NCBI RefSeq assembly: GCF_036226605.1
Contig: NZ_CP109000.1
Location: forward strand, 2,910,501 to 2,974,500
Source of the DNA: Streptomyces sp. NBC_00704
GTDB lineage: Bacteria; Actinomycetota; Actinomycetes; Streptomycetales; Streptomycetaceae
DNA length: 64,000 nt
Direction of reading: 5' to 3'
Part shown: in pieces, positions 1 through 7,491 of the stretch
How positions within the stretch are numbered: position 1 is the stretch's first letter
How the letters are laid out: each line of letters begins with the position of its first letter
Position numbers and translations under genes: made by a program
Notes under the pieces: generated by a model
The model's database searches: none
What the model was told of the DNA's origin: nothing
Seen by the model: only the letters and a program-made list of their open reading frames with translations

Positions 1-1202
1 CCGAGCCCAACGTCGGCACGTTCACCCTCGGCGCCGCTATCACCGTCGAACCCCCCACCCCGGTCGAGGTCCCGGAACACGAGGACTGGACCCTGCCGAA
101 CGGCTTCGCCTGGATCTTCCGGGGCGAGGGCAACACCACCCCCGGCAGCCTCGTCCGCCCCGTGATCATGGCCGACGGTTTCAACCTCGGCCGCAGCAAG
201 CTCGACAAGCTGTATCAGGGCCTGGAGAGCGGCTTCCCCTTCGTCAGCGAGCTGCGCAGCCGCGGCAGAGACGTCATCCTGCTCGGTTTCGAGGAGCGCA
301 GCGCGTCGATCCTGGACAACGCGCAGGCCGCCGAGGCAGCCATCGTCGAGGCCATCACCCGGCGGCAGGGCAACGCCCCGCTGGTCGTCGGCGGGTTCAG
401 CATGGGCGGCATCGTCACCCGGTACGCGCTGGCCAAGATGGAGTCCCAGGGGAACCGCCCCCACGAGACCGAGCTGTACTTCTCGTACGACAGCCCCCAC
501 CGGGGCGCGTCCATCCCCGTCGGCGTGCAGGCGTTCTCGTACTTCATCCCGTTCGCGAACGACTTCGCGAAGCAGATGGACAGCCCGGCGGCGCGTCAGA
601 TGCTGTGGCGGCACTACGACAAGGACACCGGGAAGATCGGGATCGCCAAGGAGCGCACGGAGTTCCTCGACGCGCTGGCAGAGGTCGGCTGGTGGCCGGC
701 GGAGCCGCGGAAGATCGCGGTCGCCAACGGCCGCGCCGACGGGGTCGGCCTCCCGGACGTCACGCCCGGGGCCATCGCGCTGCGCATCGCCCAGATCTAC
801 CCGGGCACCACCTTCTACACCCAGGCCCAGGGCGACGACGTGACGGTCGCCTACCTGAACCGGCGGTTCCCCGCGGCCGAGAAGACCATCACCACCGACG
901 GCTTCCCGGAGCTGGACGGCGCGCCGGGCGGCACCCTGCACACGTACAAGATCCTCGCCGACGCGATGGAGAAGCTCGGCGGCACGGTGGATCTGCGGCA
1001 CGAGGAGGTGTGCTTCGTGCCGTCGGTGAGCGCGGTCGCCATCCGCGACGTCGACACGCAGGATGCGTTGTACGCGAAGATCACCGAAATGTCCCCGGAA
1101 GAGAGCGAGCTGGACGACTTCGTCTGTTCGTCGACGACCACGCCGCACACCGGGATCACTCGGGAGCTGTGCACCTGGCTGCTGAGCCACCTGCCCGACT
1201 GA
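1..1202 (+). CDS. Alpha/beta-hydrolase-like protein, 5' end outside window
   Basis: The frame is open from base 3, so the start lies upstream of the window. A GTG at 162 is only an internal codon of an already open frame. The visible part is about 400 residues. A GFSMGG nucleophile elbow (Ser codon at 399-401) follows a hydrophobic strand, as in lipases and esterases of the alpha/beta-hydrolase fold. About 25 residues later YDSPHRG resembles the segment after the elbow in PGAP1-like or DUF676-like hydrolases. The Ser is directly visible; the acid and His are not assigned. A candidate His lies in GGTLHTYK. The substrate is unknown. The gene ends in a strong hairpin. Confidence 0.7.
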   Translation, partial: EPNVGTFTLGAAITVEPPTPVEVPEHEDWTLPNGFAWIFRGEGNTTPGSLVRPVIMADGFNLGRSKLDKLYQGLESGFPFVSELRSRGRDVILLGFEERSASILDNAQAAEAAIVEAITRRQGNAPLVVGGFSMGGIVTRYALAKMESQGNRPHETELYFSYDSPHRGASIPVGVQAFSYFIPFANDFAKQMDSPAARQMLWRHYDKDTGKIGIAKERTEFLDALAEVGWWPAEPRKIAVANGRADGVGLPDVTPGAIALRIAQIYPGTTFYTQAQGDDVTVAYLNRRFPAAEKTITTDGFPELDGAPGGTLHTYKILADAMEKLGGTVDLRHEEVCFVPSVSAVAIRDVDTQDALYAKITEMSPEESELDDFVCSSTTTPHTGITRELCTWLLSHLPD

Positions 1203-1229
1203 CCCGCCGCGTCACGTCCGGGCACCACC

Positions 1230-1269
1230 GGGGCCGCCCATCCGCTCACACCTGGCGGAGGGCGGCCCC
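1230..1269. terminator. Bidirectional hairpin between convergent genes
   Basis: GGGGCCGCCC (1230-1239) pairs perfectly with GGGCGGCCCC (1260-1269). An inner TCCGC/GCGGA extends the stem. It sits between the 3' ends of the hydrolase gene and the GntR gene. Confidence 0.75.
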
Positions 1270-1294
1270 TTCGTCACTCCCGGAGCCGGCCGTA

Positions 1295-1567
1295 CTAGGC
1301 AGACGGCTCGGGCGCCTCGGGTGCGGGCGGCAGGGGGTCGGAGACGAATGAACCCCGGGCCCGTACGGTCACCACCAGTCCCCTGTCCCGAAGGATGTCC
1401 AGAGCGCGGCGCACGGTGCCCGGACCGACCTTGTGCTCGTGCGTCATGGTGAGTTCGCCCGGCAGCCTCGTGCCCGGCGGGTACTCACCGGAACGGATCT
1501 TCCGTTCGATGATCGCGGCGAGCTGTTCATAGACGTACTGCGGCGAATCGGGGCTGATCTTGTCCAC
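1295..1567 (-). CDS. Small GntR-family transcriptional regulator
   Basis: This is a DNA-binding-only GntR protein of about 90 residues. The winged helix starts at SPQYVYEQLAAIIERKI and contains the typical GEYPPGTRLPGE turn, a VGPGTVRRALDILRDRG recognition helix and a wing ending in RGSFV. No effector domain follows, only a Pro/Glu-rich tail. The start is uncertain. The GTG at 1567 begins VDKISPDSP, a common N-terminus in this group. The frame is open to a TTG at 1621, but that would place the first codons inside the repeated ACTACC block. It is divergent from two tiny genes and probably represses them and itself. Such short GntR proteins often sit beside mobile-element or toxin-like genes in Streptomyces; that link is inference. 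Confidence 0.8.
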   Translation of the reverse strand: MDKISPDSPQYVYEQLAAIIERKIRSGEYPPGTRLPGELTMTHEHKVGPGTVRRALDILRDRGLVVTVRARGSFVSDPLPPAPEAPEPSA

Positions 1568-1606
1568 CCGCTGACCGTATGCCGCTACCTTCCACCGCGC
1601 ATTACT

Positions 1607-1639
1607 TAGTACTACTACCAACCACTACCTACCACTACC
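1607..1639. promoter_or_regulatory. Candidate GntR operator: palindrome plus phased ACTACC repeats
   Basis: TAGTACTA (1607-1614) is a perfect 8-bp palindrome. ACTACC then occurs at 1614, 1624 and 1634, an exact 10-bp spacing that puts the copies on one face of the helix. It lies just upstream of the preferred GntR start, in the divergent intergenic region. Function is inferred from position. Confidence 0.5.
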
Positions 1640-1670
1640 GCTACTGGGCTAGGCTCCGGAGGACAAAGAC

Positions 1671-1707
1671 GCCCCGGCGGGAAGGGTGAAGGCTTCCGCG
1701 CCGGGGC
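1671..1707. other. Long hairpin in the leader of the small-gene pair
   Basis: GCCCCGGCG (1671-1679) pairs with CGCCGGGGC (1699-1707), and GGAAG/CTTCC extends the stem inward with one bulge. It lies about 25 bp before the GTG at 1732, upstream of an AAGGAG ribosome-binding site (1719-1724). It could be an attenuator or an insulating terminator; the sequence alone does not decide. Confidence 0.45.
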
Positions 1708-1731
1708 TCAGCCGACCCAAGGAGTCGACCT

Positions 1732-1962
1732 GTGCGCAGCCTACTGACCGCGATCCTGAGCTTCTTCCTGCCGCCGCGCGGAGCGCACCGCACGCTCGGG
1801 CCCCCGCCGCTCCCGGCCTCTCCCCCGCAGCCGCGCGCCCGCGCAACCGGGACGCGCCCGCTCCCCACGGATGTGATCCTCGCCGACGGGCTCCCTCTGG
1901 TGCGCCCGTACCTCGTAGCCCTGGGTCACCAGCTCCACGTACCGTCGGGGGCCGTCGCATGA
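1732..1962 (+). CDS. Small conserved Streptomyces protein, unknown function
   Basis: This encodes 76 residues from GTG with AAGGAG 7 bp upstream. A hydrophobic N-terminus (RSLLTAILSFFLPPRG) is followed by a Pro/Arg-rich linker and then LPLVRPYLVA. The LPLVRPYL motif recurs, to my recollection, in short Streptomyces proteins that accompany this type of GntR regulator. The stop overlaps the next ATG (ATGA), so the two genes are translationally coupled. No function is proposed. Confidence 0.6.
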   Translation: MRSLLTAILSFFLPPRGAHRTLGPPPLPASPPQPRARATGTRPLPTDVILADGLPLVRPYLVALGHQLHVPSGAVA

Positions 1963-2219
1963 GCGCGCGGCGCTTTCGCAGCATCGGCGTCGATCCCGCC
2001 ACCGGCAAGGAGGCGTTCGTGGTCGCGCGTCCCGGCGGGGTCCTGGAGGAGCTGGCCGACGCGCACGCCCTGAAGGCCGCCGCCGTCCTGGCGACGGTCG
2101 TCGGGGCCGTACTGGAGGGAGGCAGGTCGTCGGACGCCGAACTCGCCGCTTTCGTACCGTCGCTGCACGCAGCACTCGAGGAATGCGTCGGCATCATGGC
2201 GGCGGACAGGGAGCGCTGA
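1959..2219 (+). CDS. Small conserved hypothetical protein
   Basis: This encodes 86 residues, starting in an ATGA overlap with the preceding gene. The sequence has a short basic start (SARRFRSIGVDP), then two likely helices rich in Ala, Val and Glu, with no Cys pair or membrane segment. It is probably co-expressed with its partner under the divergent GntR regulator. I do not recognise a family. Confidence 0.6.
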   Translation: MSARRFRSIGVDPATGKEAFVVARPGGVLEELADAHALKAAAVLATVVGAVLEGGRSSDAELAAFVPSLHAALEECVGIMAADRER

Positions 2220-2304
2220 GACGGGAGGGCCTGTGGGCGCCCGGCACGCCCAGCGGCCGTCGCACGGCGCCCGCGGCCGGGCGCCGCCCCCGGACGGCCG
2301 CTTC

Positions 2305-2349
2305 TGGTACCGAAAACTCGCACCACTACTGGTACCGTTTTCTCGTACC
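2305..2349. promoter_or_regulatory. Tandem operator of the YefM/YoeB operon
   Basis: There are two copies, 25 bp apart, of a GGTAC-N9-GTACC type inverted repeat. The first (2306-2324) reads GGTACCGAAAACTCGCACC and has one arm mismatch. The second (2331-2349) reads GGTACCGTTTTCTCGTACC and has perfect 5-bp arms. They end just before the ribosome-binding site of yefM. YefM-type antitoxins autorepress at paired palindromes next to their promoter. Confidence 0.65.
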
Positions 2350-2371
2350 GCCAGGAGAAGAGGAGTCTGCC

Positions 2372-2644
2372 ATGTCGATAAGTGCCAGCGAGGCGAGGAA
2401 GACCCTGTTCCCCCTGATCGAGCAGGTCAACAACGACCACACCGTCGTGGAGATCACCTCCAGGTCGGGCGACGCGGTGCTGATGTCCGCCGATGACTAC
2501 CGCTCATGGCAGGAGACCGTGTACCTCCTGCGGTCCCCCGCCAACGCGGCGCGGCTGATGAGGGCCGTCGCAGCCTACAAAGCCGGGGAAACCGTCGAGA
2601 AGACCGTCGACGAGCTGTACGCCGCCACGGAGGGTGAGGGGTGA
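2372..2644 (+). CDS. yefM: YefM-family antitoxin
   Basis: This encodes 90 residues from ATG with AGAAGAGGAG upstream. The N-terminal [19 protein letters not shown] and the [14 protein letters not shown] segment are hallmarks of the Phd/YefM fold: a DNA-binding dimer followed by an acidic, flexible toxin-binding C-terminus ([16 protein letters not shown]). It neutralises the toxin encoded next and, with it, represses the operon at the palindromes upstream. The stop overlaps the toxin start (GTGA), which couples translation and favours antitoxin-first synthesis. The length is normal for the family. Confidence 0.92.
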   Translation: MSISASEARKTLFPLIEQVNNDHTVVEITSRSGDAVLMSADDYRSWQETVYLLRSPANAARLMRAVAAYKAGETVEKTVDELYAATEGEG

Positions 2645-2901
2645 GGGACATCCGCTTCACTCCCGACGGATGGGACGACTTCGCGTATTGGGCGACGACC
2701 GATCCGAAGATGTGCCGCCGTCTGGCGAAGGTGATCGACGACTGCCGACGCGATCCCTTCGCGGGGATCGGGAAGCCGGAGCCCCTGAGGGGCGAGCTGT
2801 CCGGGTTCTGGTCCCGCCGGATCGACGACGAGCACCGTCTGGTGTACGCGGTGGAGGACAAGGCCGTCGTGGTCATCAAGGCCCGGTACCACTACGGCTG
2901 A
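2641..2901 (+). CDS. yoeB: YoeB-family RelE-superfamily toxin (mRNA interferase)
   Basis: This encodes 86 residues from GTG inside the antitoxin stop. It matches YoeB along its length: [11 protein letters not shown] near the start, [40 protein letters not shown] in the centre (written in pieces: [10 protein letters not shown], then SGFWSRRID, then EHRLVYAV), and a C-terminal ARYHYG. The Glu/Arg/His/Tyr residues used by YoeB for ribosome-dependent mRNA cleavage (E in KPEP, R in SRRI, H and Y in YHYG) are all present, so the toxin looks intact. Confidence 0.92.
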   Translation: MRDIRFTPDGWDDFAYWATTDPKMCRRLAKVIDDCRRDPFAGIGKPEPLRGELSGFWSRRIDDEHRLVYAVEDKAVVVIKARYHYG

Positions 2902-2943
2902 CCGCTCGCCGCAGCGACACGAGCGGTCTTCGGGTCTTGGTCG

Positions 2944-2979
2944 CCGTCCCGGACCCGGTGGCCGTATGGTCCGGGACGG
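2944..2979. terminator. Bidirectional terminator hairpin
   Basis: CCGTCCCGGAC (2944-2954) and GTCCGGGACGG (2969-2979) form a perfect 11-bp stem with a 14-nt loop between the convergent yoeB and isomerase genes. Confidence 0.8.
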
Positions 2980-3000
2980 TGACCCGTCCGGTGACGGAGG

Positions 3001-3840
3001 CTACCGGTTCACGTGCGCCAGGAACCGCTGCGCCGTCTCGGCCAGGACCTCGCGGCCGTCCCGGGCCCACAGGCCGTCGTTGAAGAGTTCGACCTCGATC
3101 GCGCCCGTGTACCCGGCCGCCTCCACGTGGCCCTGCCACTCGCGCATGTCGATCGCGCCGTCGCCGATCTGGCCGCGGCCGTTGAGGACGCCCTCGGGCA
3201 GGGGCGTCGTCCAGTCGGCGAGCTGGAAGGTGTGGATGCGGCCGCCCGCGCCCGCCCGGACGATCTGGGCGGGGGCCTGGTCGTCCCACCAGATGTGGTA
3301 GGTGTCGACGGTGACGCCGACCTGGTGGGCCGGGAAGCGTTCCGCGAGGTCCAGGGCCTGGGTGAGGGTGGAGACCACGCAGCGGTCGGCCGCGTACATG
3401 GGGTGCAGGGGCTCGATGGCCAGCTTCACCCCGTGCTCCTCGGCGTAGGGGCCGAGGACGGCGAGGGCGTCGGCGATGCGTTCGCGGGCGCCGTGCAGGT
3501 CCTTGGATCCGGCGGGCAGGCCGCCGGAGACGAGGACGAGCACCTCGGTGCCGAGGGCGGCCGCCTCGTCGACCGCCCGGCGGTTGTCGGCGAGGGCCTC
3601 CGCCCGCTCGTCCGGGTCTGTCGCCGTGAGGAAGCCGCCGCGGCACAGGGTCGTCACCGTCAGGCCCGCGTCGCGCACCAGCTTGGCGGTCGCCTCCACG
3701 CCGTACGTCTGCACGGGCTCACGCCACAGGCCGACGTTGGTCACGCCCAAGTCGACGCAGGCGGCGGCGAGTTCGGGCAGGGACAGCTGCTTCACCGTCA
3801 TCTGGTTGATGGAGAAGCGGCTCAGGTCCGGGTTGCTCAC
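3001..3840 (-). CDS. Sugar phosphate isomerase/epimerase (xylose-isomerase-like TIM barrel)
   Basis: This encodes 279 residues, the usual size of AP-endonuclease-family-2 TIM-barrel isomerases. Expected metal-site segments are visible: LAIEPLHP (Glu), VTVDTYHIWWDD (Asp, His), FQLADWTTPLP and IEVELFND (Glu). It is the last gene of a three-gene operon, and its GTG start overlaps the preceding stop (GTGA). With an oxidoreductase and a DUF993 protein upstream it probably completes oxidative catabolism of a cyclitol or uncommon sugar. The substrate cannot be read from the sequence. Confidence 0.85.
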   Translation of the reverse strand: MSNPDLSRFSINQMTVKQLSLPELAAACVDLGVTNVGLWREPVQTYGVEATAKLVRDAGLTVTTLCRGGFLTATDPDERAEALADNRRAVDEAAALGTEVLVLVSGGLPAGSKDLHGARERIADALAVLGPYAEEHGVKLAIEPLHPMYAADRCVVSTLTQALDLAERFPAHQVGVTVDTYHIWWDDQAPAQIVRAGAGGRIHTFQLADWTTPLPEGVLNGRGQIGDGAIDMREWQGHVEAAGYTGAIEVELFNDGLWARDGREVLAETAQRFLAHVNR

Positions 3841-4991
3841 TGGGTCACTCCGTACAGGGCGAGCAGGGTCTTCATCCGCTCCTCGGCCAGCTTCGGGTCG
3901 GGGAACAGGCCCAGGCCGTCGGCGAGTTCGTAGGCGCAGGCGAAGTGCGGGAGGGAGCGGGCCGACTGCAGGCCGCCGACCATCGTGAAGTGCGACTGGT
4001 GGCCGGCCAGCCAGGCCAGGAACACCACGCCCGTCTTGTAGAAGCGGGTGGGGGGCTGGAACAGGTGGCGGGACAACTCGACGGTGGGGTCGAGGAGTTC
4101 ACGGAAGCCGGCCGTGTTCCCCGTGTCGAGGACGCGGACCGCCTCCGCCGCCAGCGGGCCCAGCGGGTCGAAGATGCCGAGCAGGGCGTGGCTGAAGCCC
4201 TGTTCGTCGCCCGCGATCAGCTCGGGGTAGTTGAAGTCGTCGCCGGTGTAGCAGCGCACGCCCTGCGGCAGCCTGCGCCGGATGTCGATCTCGCGCCCGG
4301 CGTCGAGCAGCGAGACCTTGATGCCCTCCACCTTGTCGGGGTGGGCGGCGATGACCTCCAGGAAGGTGTCCGTGGCCGCGTCCAGGTCGGACGAGCCCCA
4401 GTAGCCCTCCAGCGCCGGGTCGAACATCGGGCCCAGCCAGTGCAGGATCACCGGCTCGGACGCCTGGCGCAGCAGGTGGCCGTAGACGTCCAGGTAGTCC
4501 TCGGGGCCCGAGGCGGCCGCCGCGAGGGCACGCGACGCCATCAGGATGGAGCGCGCGCCCGATTCCTCGACGAGGGCGAGCTGCTCCTCGTAGGCCGCGC
4601 GGACCTCGGCGAGCGTGCCGCCGGCGGTGAGCTGGTCGGTGCCGACGCCGCAGGCGATCCGGCCGCCGACCGTCCTGGCCTCGGCGGCGGAGCGGCGGAT
4701 CAGCTCGGCCGCGCCCGCCCAGTCCAGGCCCATGCCGCGCTGGGCGGTGTCCATCGCCTCGGCGACGCCGAGCCCGTGGGACCACAGGTGGCGGCGGAAG
4801 GCGAGGGTGGCGTCCCAGTCGACGGCGGCGGGCGAGTCGGGCGAGACGTCCGCGAACGGGTCGGCGACGACGTGCGCCGCCGAGTAGACGGTACGGGAGG
4901 TGAAGGGCGCGCCGGTGGTCAGGGCGAGCGGTTCGGTGCGGGGTTCGTAGGTCCGCAGGGCGCCGTCCGCGCCGGGCAGCCGGATCGTCAC
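3837..4991 (-). CDS. DUF993 family protein (aldolase/dihydrodipicolinate-synthase-like)
   Basis: This encodes 384 residues from a GTG overlapping the stop of the oxidoreductase gene (GTGA), the start that gives clean coupling. It resembles DUF993 proteins, TIM barrels related to the DapA/aldolase superfamily. Features visible include GIKVSLLDAGRE (with the Lys in the position of a Schiff-base strand), CYTGDDFNYPELI and FYKTGVVFLAWLAGHQ. It is encoded between a Gfo/Idh/MocA dehydrogenase and an isomerase, so a retro-aldol or dehydratase step on a keto-sugar acid is plausible. The exact activity is unknown. Confidence 0.8.
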   Translation of the reverse strand: MTIRLPGADGALRTYEPRTEPLALTTGAPFTSRTVYSAAHVVADPFADVSPDSPAAVDWDATLAFRRHLWSHGLGVAEAMDTAQRGMGLDWAGAAELIRRSAAEARTVGGRIACGVGTDQLTAGGTLAEVRAAYEEQLALVEESGARSILMASRALAAAASGPEDYLDVYGHLLRQASEPVILHWLGPMFDPALEGYWGSSDLDAATDTFLEVIAAHPDKVEGIKVSLLDAGREIDIRRRLPQGVRCYTGDDFNYPELIAGDEQGFSHALLGIFDPLGPLAAEAVRVLDTGNTAGFRELLDPTVELSRHLFQPPTRFYKTGVVFLAWLAGHQSHFTMVGGLQSARSLPHFACAYELADGLGLFPDPKLAEERMKTLLALYGVTQ

Positions 4992-6145
4992 AGCGTGACC
5001 TCCGGGACGTCCAGGCGGCGGCCCTCGGCGGAGGACCTCAGGCCCAGTTCGGCGAGCTGGACGCCGCGGGCGCCGGCCAGCAGGTCCCAGTGGTAGGGGG
5101 CGTCGGCGTAGACGTGCCTGAGGAACAGCTCCCACTGGGCCTTGAAGCCGTTGTCGAACTCGCCGTTGTCGGGGACCTCCTGCCACTGGTCGCGGAAGAC
5201 CTCGGTGGCGGGGATGTCCGGGTTCCAGACCGGCTTGGGGGTGGCGGAGCGGTGCTGGACGCGGCAGTTGCGCAGTCCGGCGACGGCGGAGCCCTCGGTG
5301 CCGTCGACCTGGAACTCGACGAGTTCGTCGCGGTTCACGCGCACCGCCCAGGAGGAGTTGATCTGGGCGATGGCGCCGCCCTCCAGCTCGAAGACGCCGT
5401 AGGCGGCGTCGTCGGCGGTGGCGTCGTAGGGCTTGTCCTGCTCGTCCCAGCGCTGCGGGATGTGGGTGGCGGTGAGGGCCTGGACGGACTTCACCCGGCC
5501 GAACAGCTCGTGCAGGACGTACTCCCAGTGCGGGAACATGTCGACGACGATGCCGCCGCCGTCCTCCGCGCGGTAGTTCCACGACGGACGCTGGGCGGCC
5601 TGCCAGTCGCCCTCGAAGACCCAGTAGCCGAACTCCCCGCGCACGGACAGGATCCGGCCGAAGAAGCCGCCGTCGATGAGCCGCTTGAGCTTGAGCAGGC
5701 CCGGCAGGAACAGCTTGTCCTGGACGACGCCGTGCTTGACGCCCGCGGCGGTGGCCAGGCGGGCCAGCTCCAGGGCGCCGTCGAGGCCGGTGGCGGTGGG
5801 CTTCTCGGTGTAGATGTGCTTGCCGGCGGCGACGGCCTTGCGGATCGCCTCCTCGCGGGCGGAGGTGACCTGGGCGTCGAAGTAGATCTCGACGGTCGGG
5901 TCGTCGAGCACCGCGTCGAGGTCGGTGGAGACGTTCTCCGGGTCCAGGCCGTGCTGCTCGGCGAGCGCCTTGAGGGCGTGCTCGCGGCGGCCGACGAGGA
6001 CGGGTTCCGGCCACAGGACGGTGCCGTCGCCGAGGTCGAGGCCGCCCTGGTCGCGCAGGGCCAGGATGGAGCGGACGAGGTGCTGGCGGTAACCCATGCG
6101 TCCGGTCACGCCGTTCATGGCGATCCGCACCGTTCTGCGTGTCAC
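4988..6145 (-). CDS. Gfo/Idh/MocA-family NAD(P)-dependent oxidoreductase
   Basis: This encodes 385 residues. The N-terminal Rossmann domain starts RIAMNGVTGRMGYRQHLVRS, close to the family's GxGxxG turn. The conserved EKPTATGLDGALEL (EKP motif, catalytic Lys) lies near residue 115, and a C-terminal substrate domain carries GGIVVDMFPHWEYVLHELFG with the usual Asp and His. It is the first gene of the operon, so it probably oxidises a sugar or cyclitol before the DUF993 and isomerase steps. A LacI-type operator lies about 95 bp upstream. Confidence 0.88.
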   Translation of the reverse strand: MTRRTVRIAMNGVTGRMGYRQHLVRSILALRDQGGLDLGDGTVLWPEPVLVGRREHALKALAEQHGLDPENVSTDLDAVLDDPTVEIYFDAQVTSAREEAIRKAVAAGKHIYTEKPTATGLDGALELARLATAAGVKHGVVQDKLFLPGLLKLKRLIDGGFFGRILSVRGEFGYWVFEGDWQAAQRPSWNYRAEDGGGIVVDMFPHWEYVLHELFGRVKSVQALTATHIPQRWDEQDKPYDATADDAAYGVFELEGGAIAQINSSWAVRVNRDELVEFQVDGTEGSAVAGLRNCRVQHRSATPKPVWNPDIPATEVFRDQWQEVPDNGEFDNGFKAQWELFLRHVYADAPYHWDLLAGARGVQLAELGLRSSAEGRRLDVPEVTL

Positions 6146-6233
6146 GTCGATCCCTTCATAGGCGTCGCGCGCAAGGTGTCTGCGCGGTTCGTACGCGTTG
6201 TGCGCGCCGCGTACGCCTCTTCCTGATCAGCGT

Positions 6234-6254
6234 GACAGCAAGCGCTTTCTATAC
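6234..6254. promoter_or_regulatory. LacI-family operator with AAGCGCTT core
   Basis: The core AAGCGCTT (6240-6247) is a perfect palindrome inside GCAAGCGCTTTC, the classical LacI/GalR-family operator shape. It lies in the roughly 300-bp divergent gap between the oxidoreductase operon and the LacI gene. On the minus strand a -10-like TATAGA immediately precedes the operator, so repressor binding would block the operon promoter. Confidence 0.7.
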
Positions 6255-6444
6255 AGGAAGAAGCTAGCCTCTGACCGGTGGTCCGGACAAGACCGTGTCC
6301 ATCCCGAGTTGTTCGAGGGGGCGAACAACGGGGGTCCTGGGCCGTAAGGTCGGCTCGACACGCCCGGAACCGCGCCTGCCAAGGCCGCTGTCCACCAGGG
6401 CGTACGACGACGTACGACGAGATGTGTGACCGGAGGACGACGAG

Positions 6445-7491
6445 ATGACGGTGACCCTGGCGGACGTGGCGGCCCGCGCGCAGGTCTCGCCCGCGACGGT
6501 GTCGCGCGTGCTGAACGGGAACTACCCCGTGGCGGCCACCACCAGGGAGCGGGTGCTGCGGGCGGTCGACGAGCTGGACTACGTGCTGAACGGGCCGGCG
6601 AGCGCGCTGGCCGCGGCCACCTCCGACCTGGTCGGCATCCTGGTGAACGACATCGCCGACCCCTTCTTCGGGATCATGGCGAGCGCGATCCAGTCCGAGA
6701 TCGGGGGTCCGGGCGGCCGCGCCGGCGGCGAACGGCTCGCGGTGGTCTGCAACACCGGGGGCTCGCCGGAGCGCGAGCTGACCTACCTGACGCTGTTGCA
6801 GCGGCAGCGGGCGGCGGCCGTGGTGCTCACCGGCGGGGCCGTGGAGGACGAGCCGCACGCCTCGGCGGTGGCGTCCAAGCTGCGCCGGCTCGGCGAGGCC
6901 GGCACCCGCGTGGTGCTGTGCGGCCGGCCGCCCGCGCCGGACACCTCGGCCATAGCCCTGACCTTCGACAACCGCGGGGGCGGACGCGAGCTGACCGAGC
7001 ACCTCCTCGGGCTCGGCCACCGGCGGCTCGGCTACATCGCGGGCCCCGAGGAGCGCACGACCACCCGGCACCGGCTGGAGGGCCACCGGGCGGCGCTGGC
7101 CGCGGCCGGCGTCGAGGAGGACCCGCGCTGGACCGTGCACGGCCGCTACGACCGCCGGGCCGGCTACGAGGCGACGCTGGAGCTGCTGCGCCGCGACCCC
7201 TCGCTGACGGCGGTCGTCGCCGCCAACGACTCCGTCGCGCTCGGAGCCTGCGCCGCCCTGCGGGAGTCGGGGCTGCGGATCCCGGAGGACGTGTCGGTGG
7301 CGGGCTTCGACGACCTGCCGTTCAGCATCGACGTCGTGCCGTCCCTGACGACGGTGCGGCTGCCGCTGGCGGAGGCGGGGGCCCGCGCGGGACGGATCGC
7401 CATGGGCCGCGAGGAGCCGCCGCCGGGCGGCATCGCCACGATCCGCGGCGAGTTGATGGTGCGCGGGTCGTCGGGCGCCCCCCGGAAGTGA
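6445..7491 (+). CDS. LacI-family transcriptional regulator
   Basis: This encodes 348 residues. The helix-turn-helix is at residues 4-25 (TLADVAARAQVSPATVSRVL), with the hinge helix following. A periplasmic-binding-like sensor domain includes DPFFGIMASAIQ, ELTEHLLGLGHRRLGYIAG and VVAANDSVALGACAALRE. The gene is divergent from the oxidoreductase/DUF993/isomerase operon and most likely represses it at the AAGCGCTT operator between them. The effector is presumably the sugar consumed by that operon. A second TIM-barrel isomerase lies downstream. Confidence 0.92.
   Translation: MTVTLADVAARAQVSPATVSRVLNGNYPVAATTRERVLRAVDELDYVLNGPASALAAATSDLVGILVNDIADPFFGIMASAIQSEIGGPGGRAGGERLAVVCNTGGSPERELTYLTLLQRQRAAAVVLTGGAVEDEPHASAVASKLRRLGEAGTRVVLCGRPPAPDTSAIALTFDNRGGGRELTEHLLGLGHRRLGYIAGPEERTTTRHRLEGHRAALAAAGVEEDPRWTVHGRYDRRAGYEATLELLRRDPSLTAVVAANDSVALGACAALRESGLRIPEDVSVAGFDDLPFSIDVVPSLTTVRLPLAEAGARAGRIAMGREEPPPGGIATIRGELMVRGSSGAPRK

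Noticed and set aside
605..1351. Arg/Pro-rich frame overlapping the hydrolase gene
   Set aside because: Shadow of the GC-rich real gene in another frame; its composition (Arg, Gly, Ala, Pro) is typical of such shadows.
2872..3001. Rho-independent terminator specific to yoeB with T-tract
   Set aside because: The hairpin is real but lacks a T-tract and serves both convergent genes, so it is listed as bidirectional instead.
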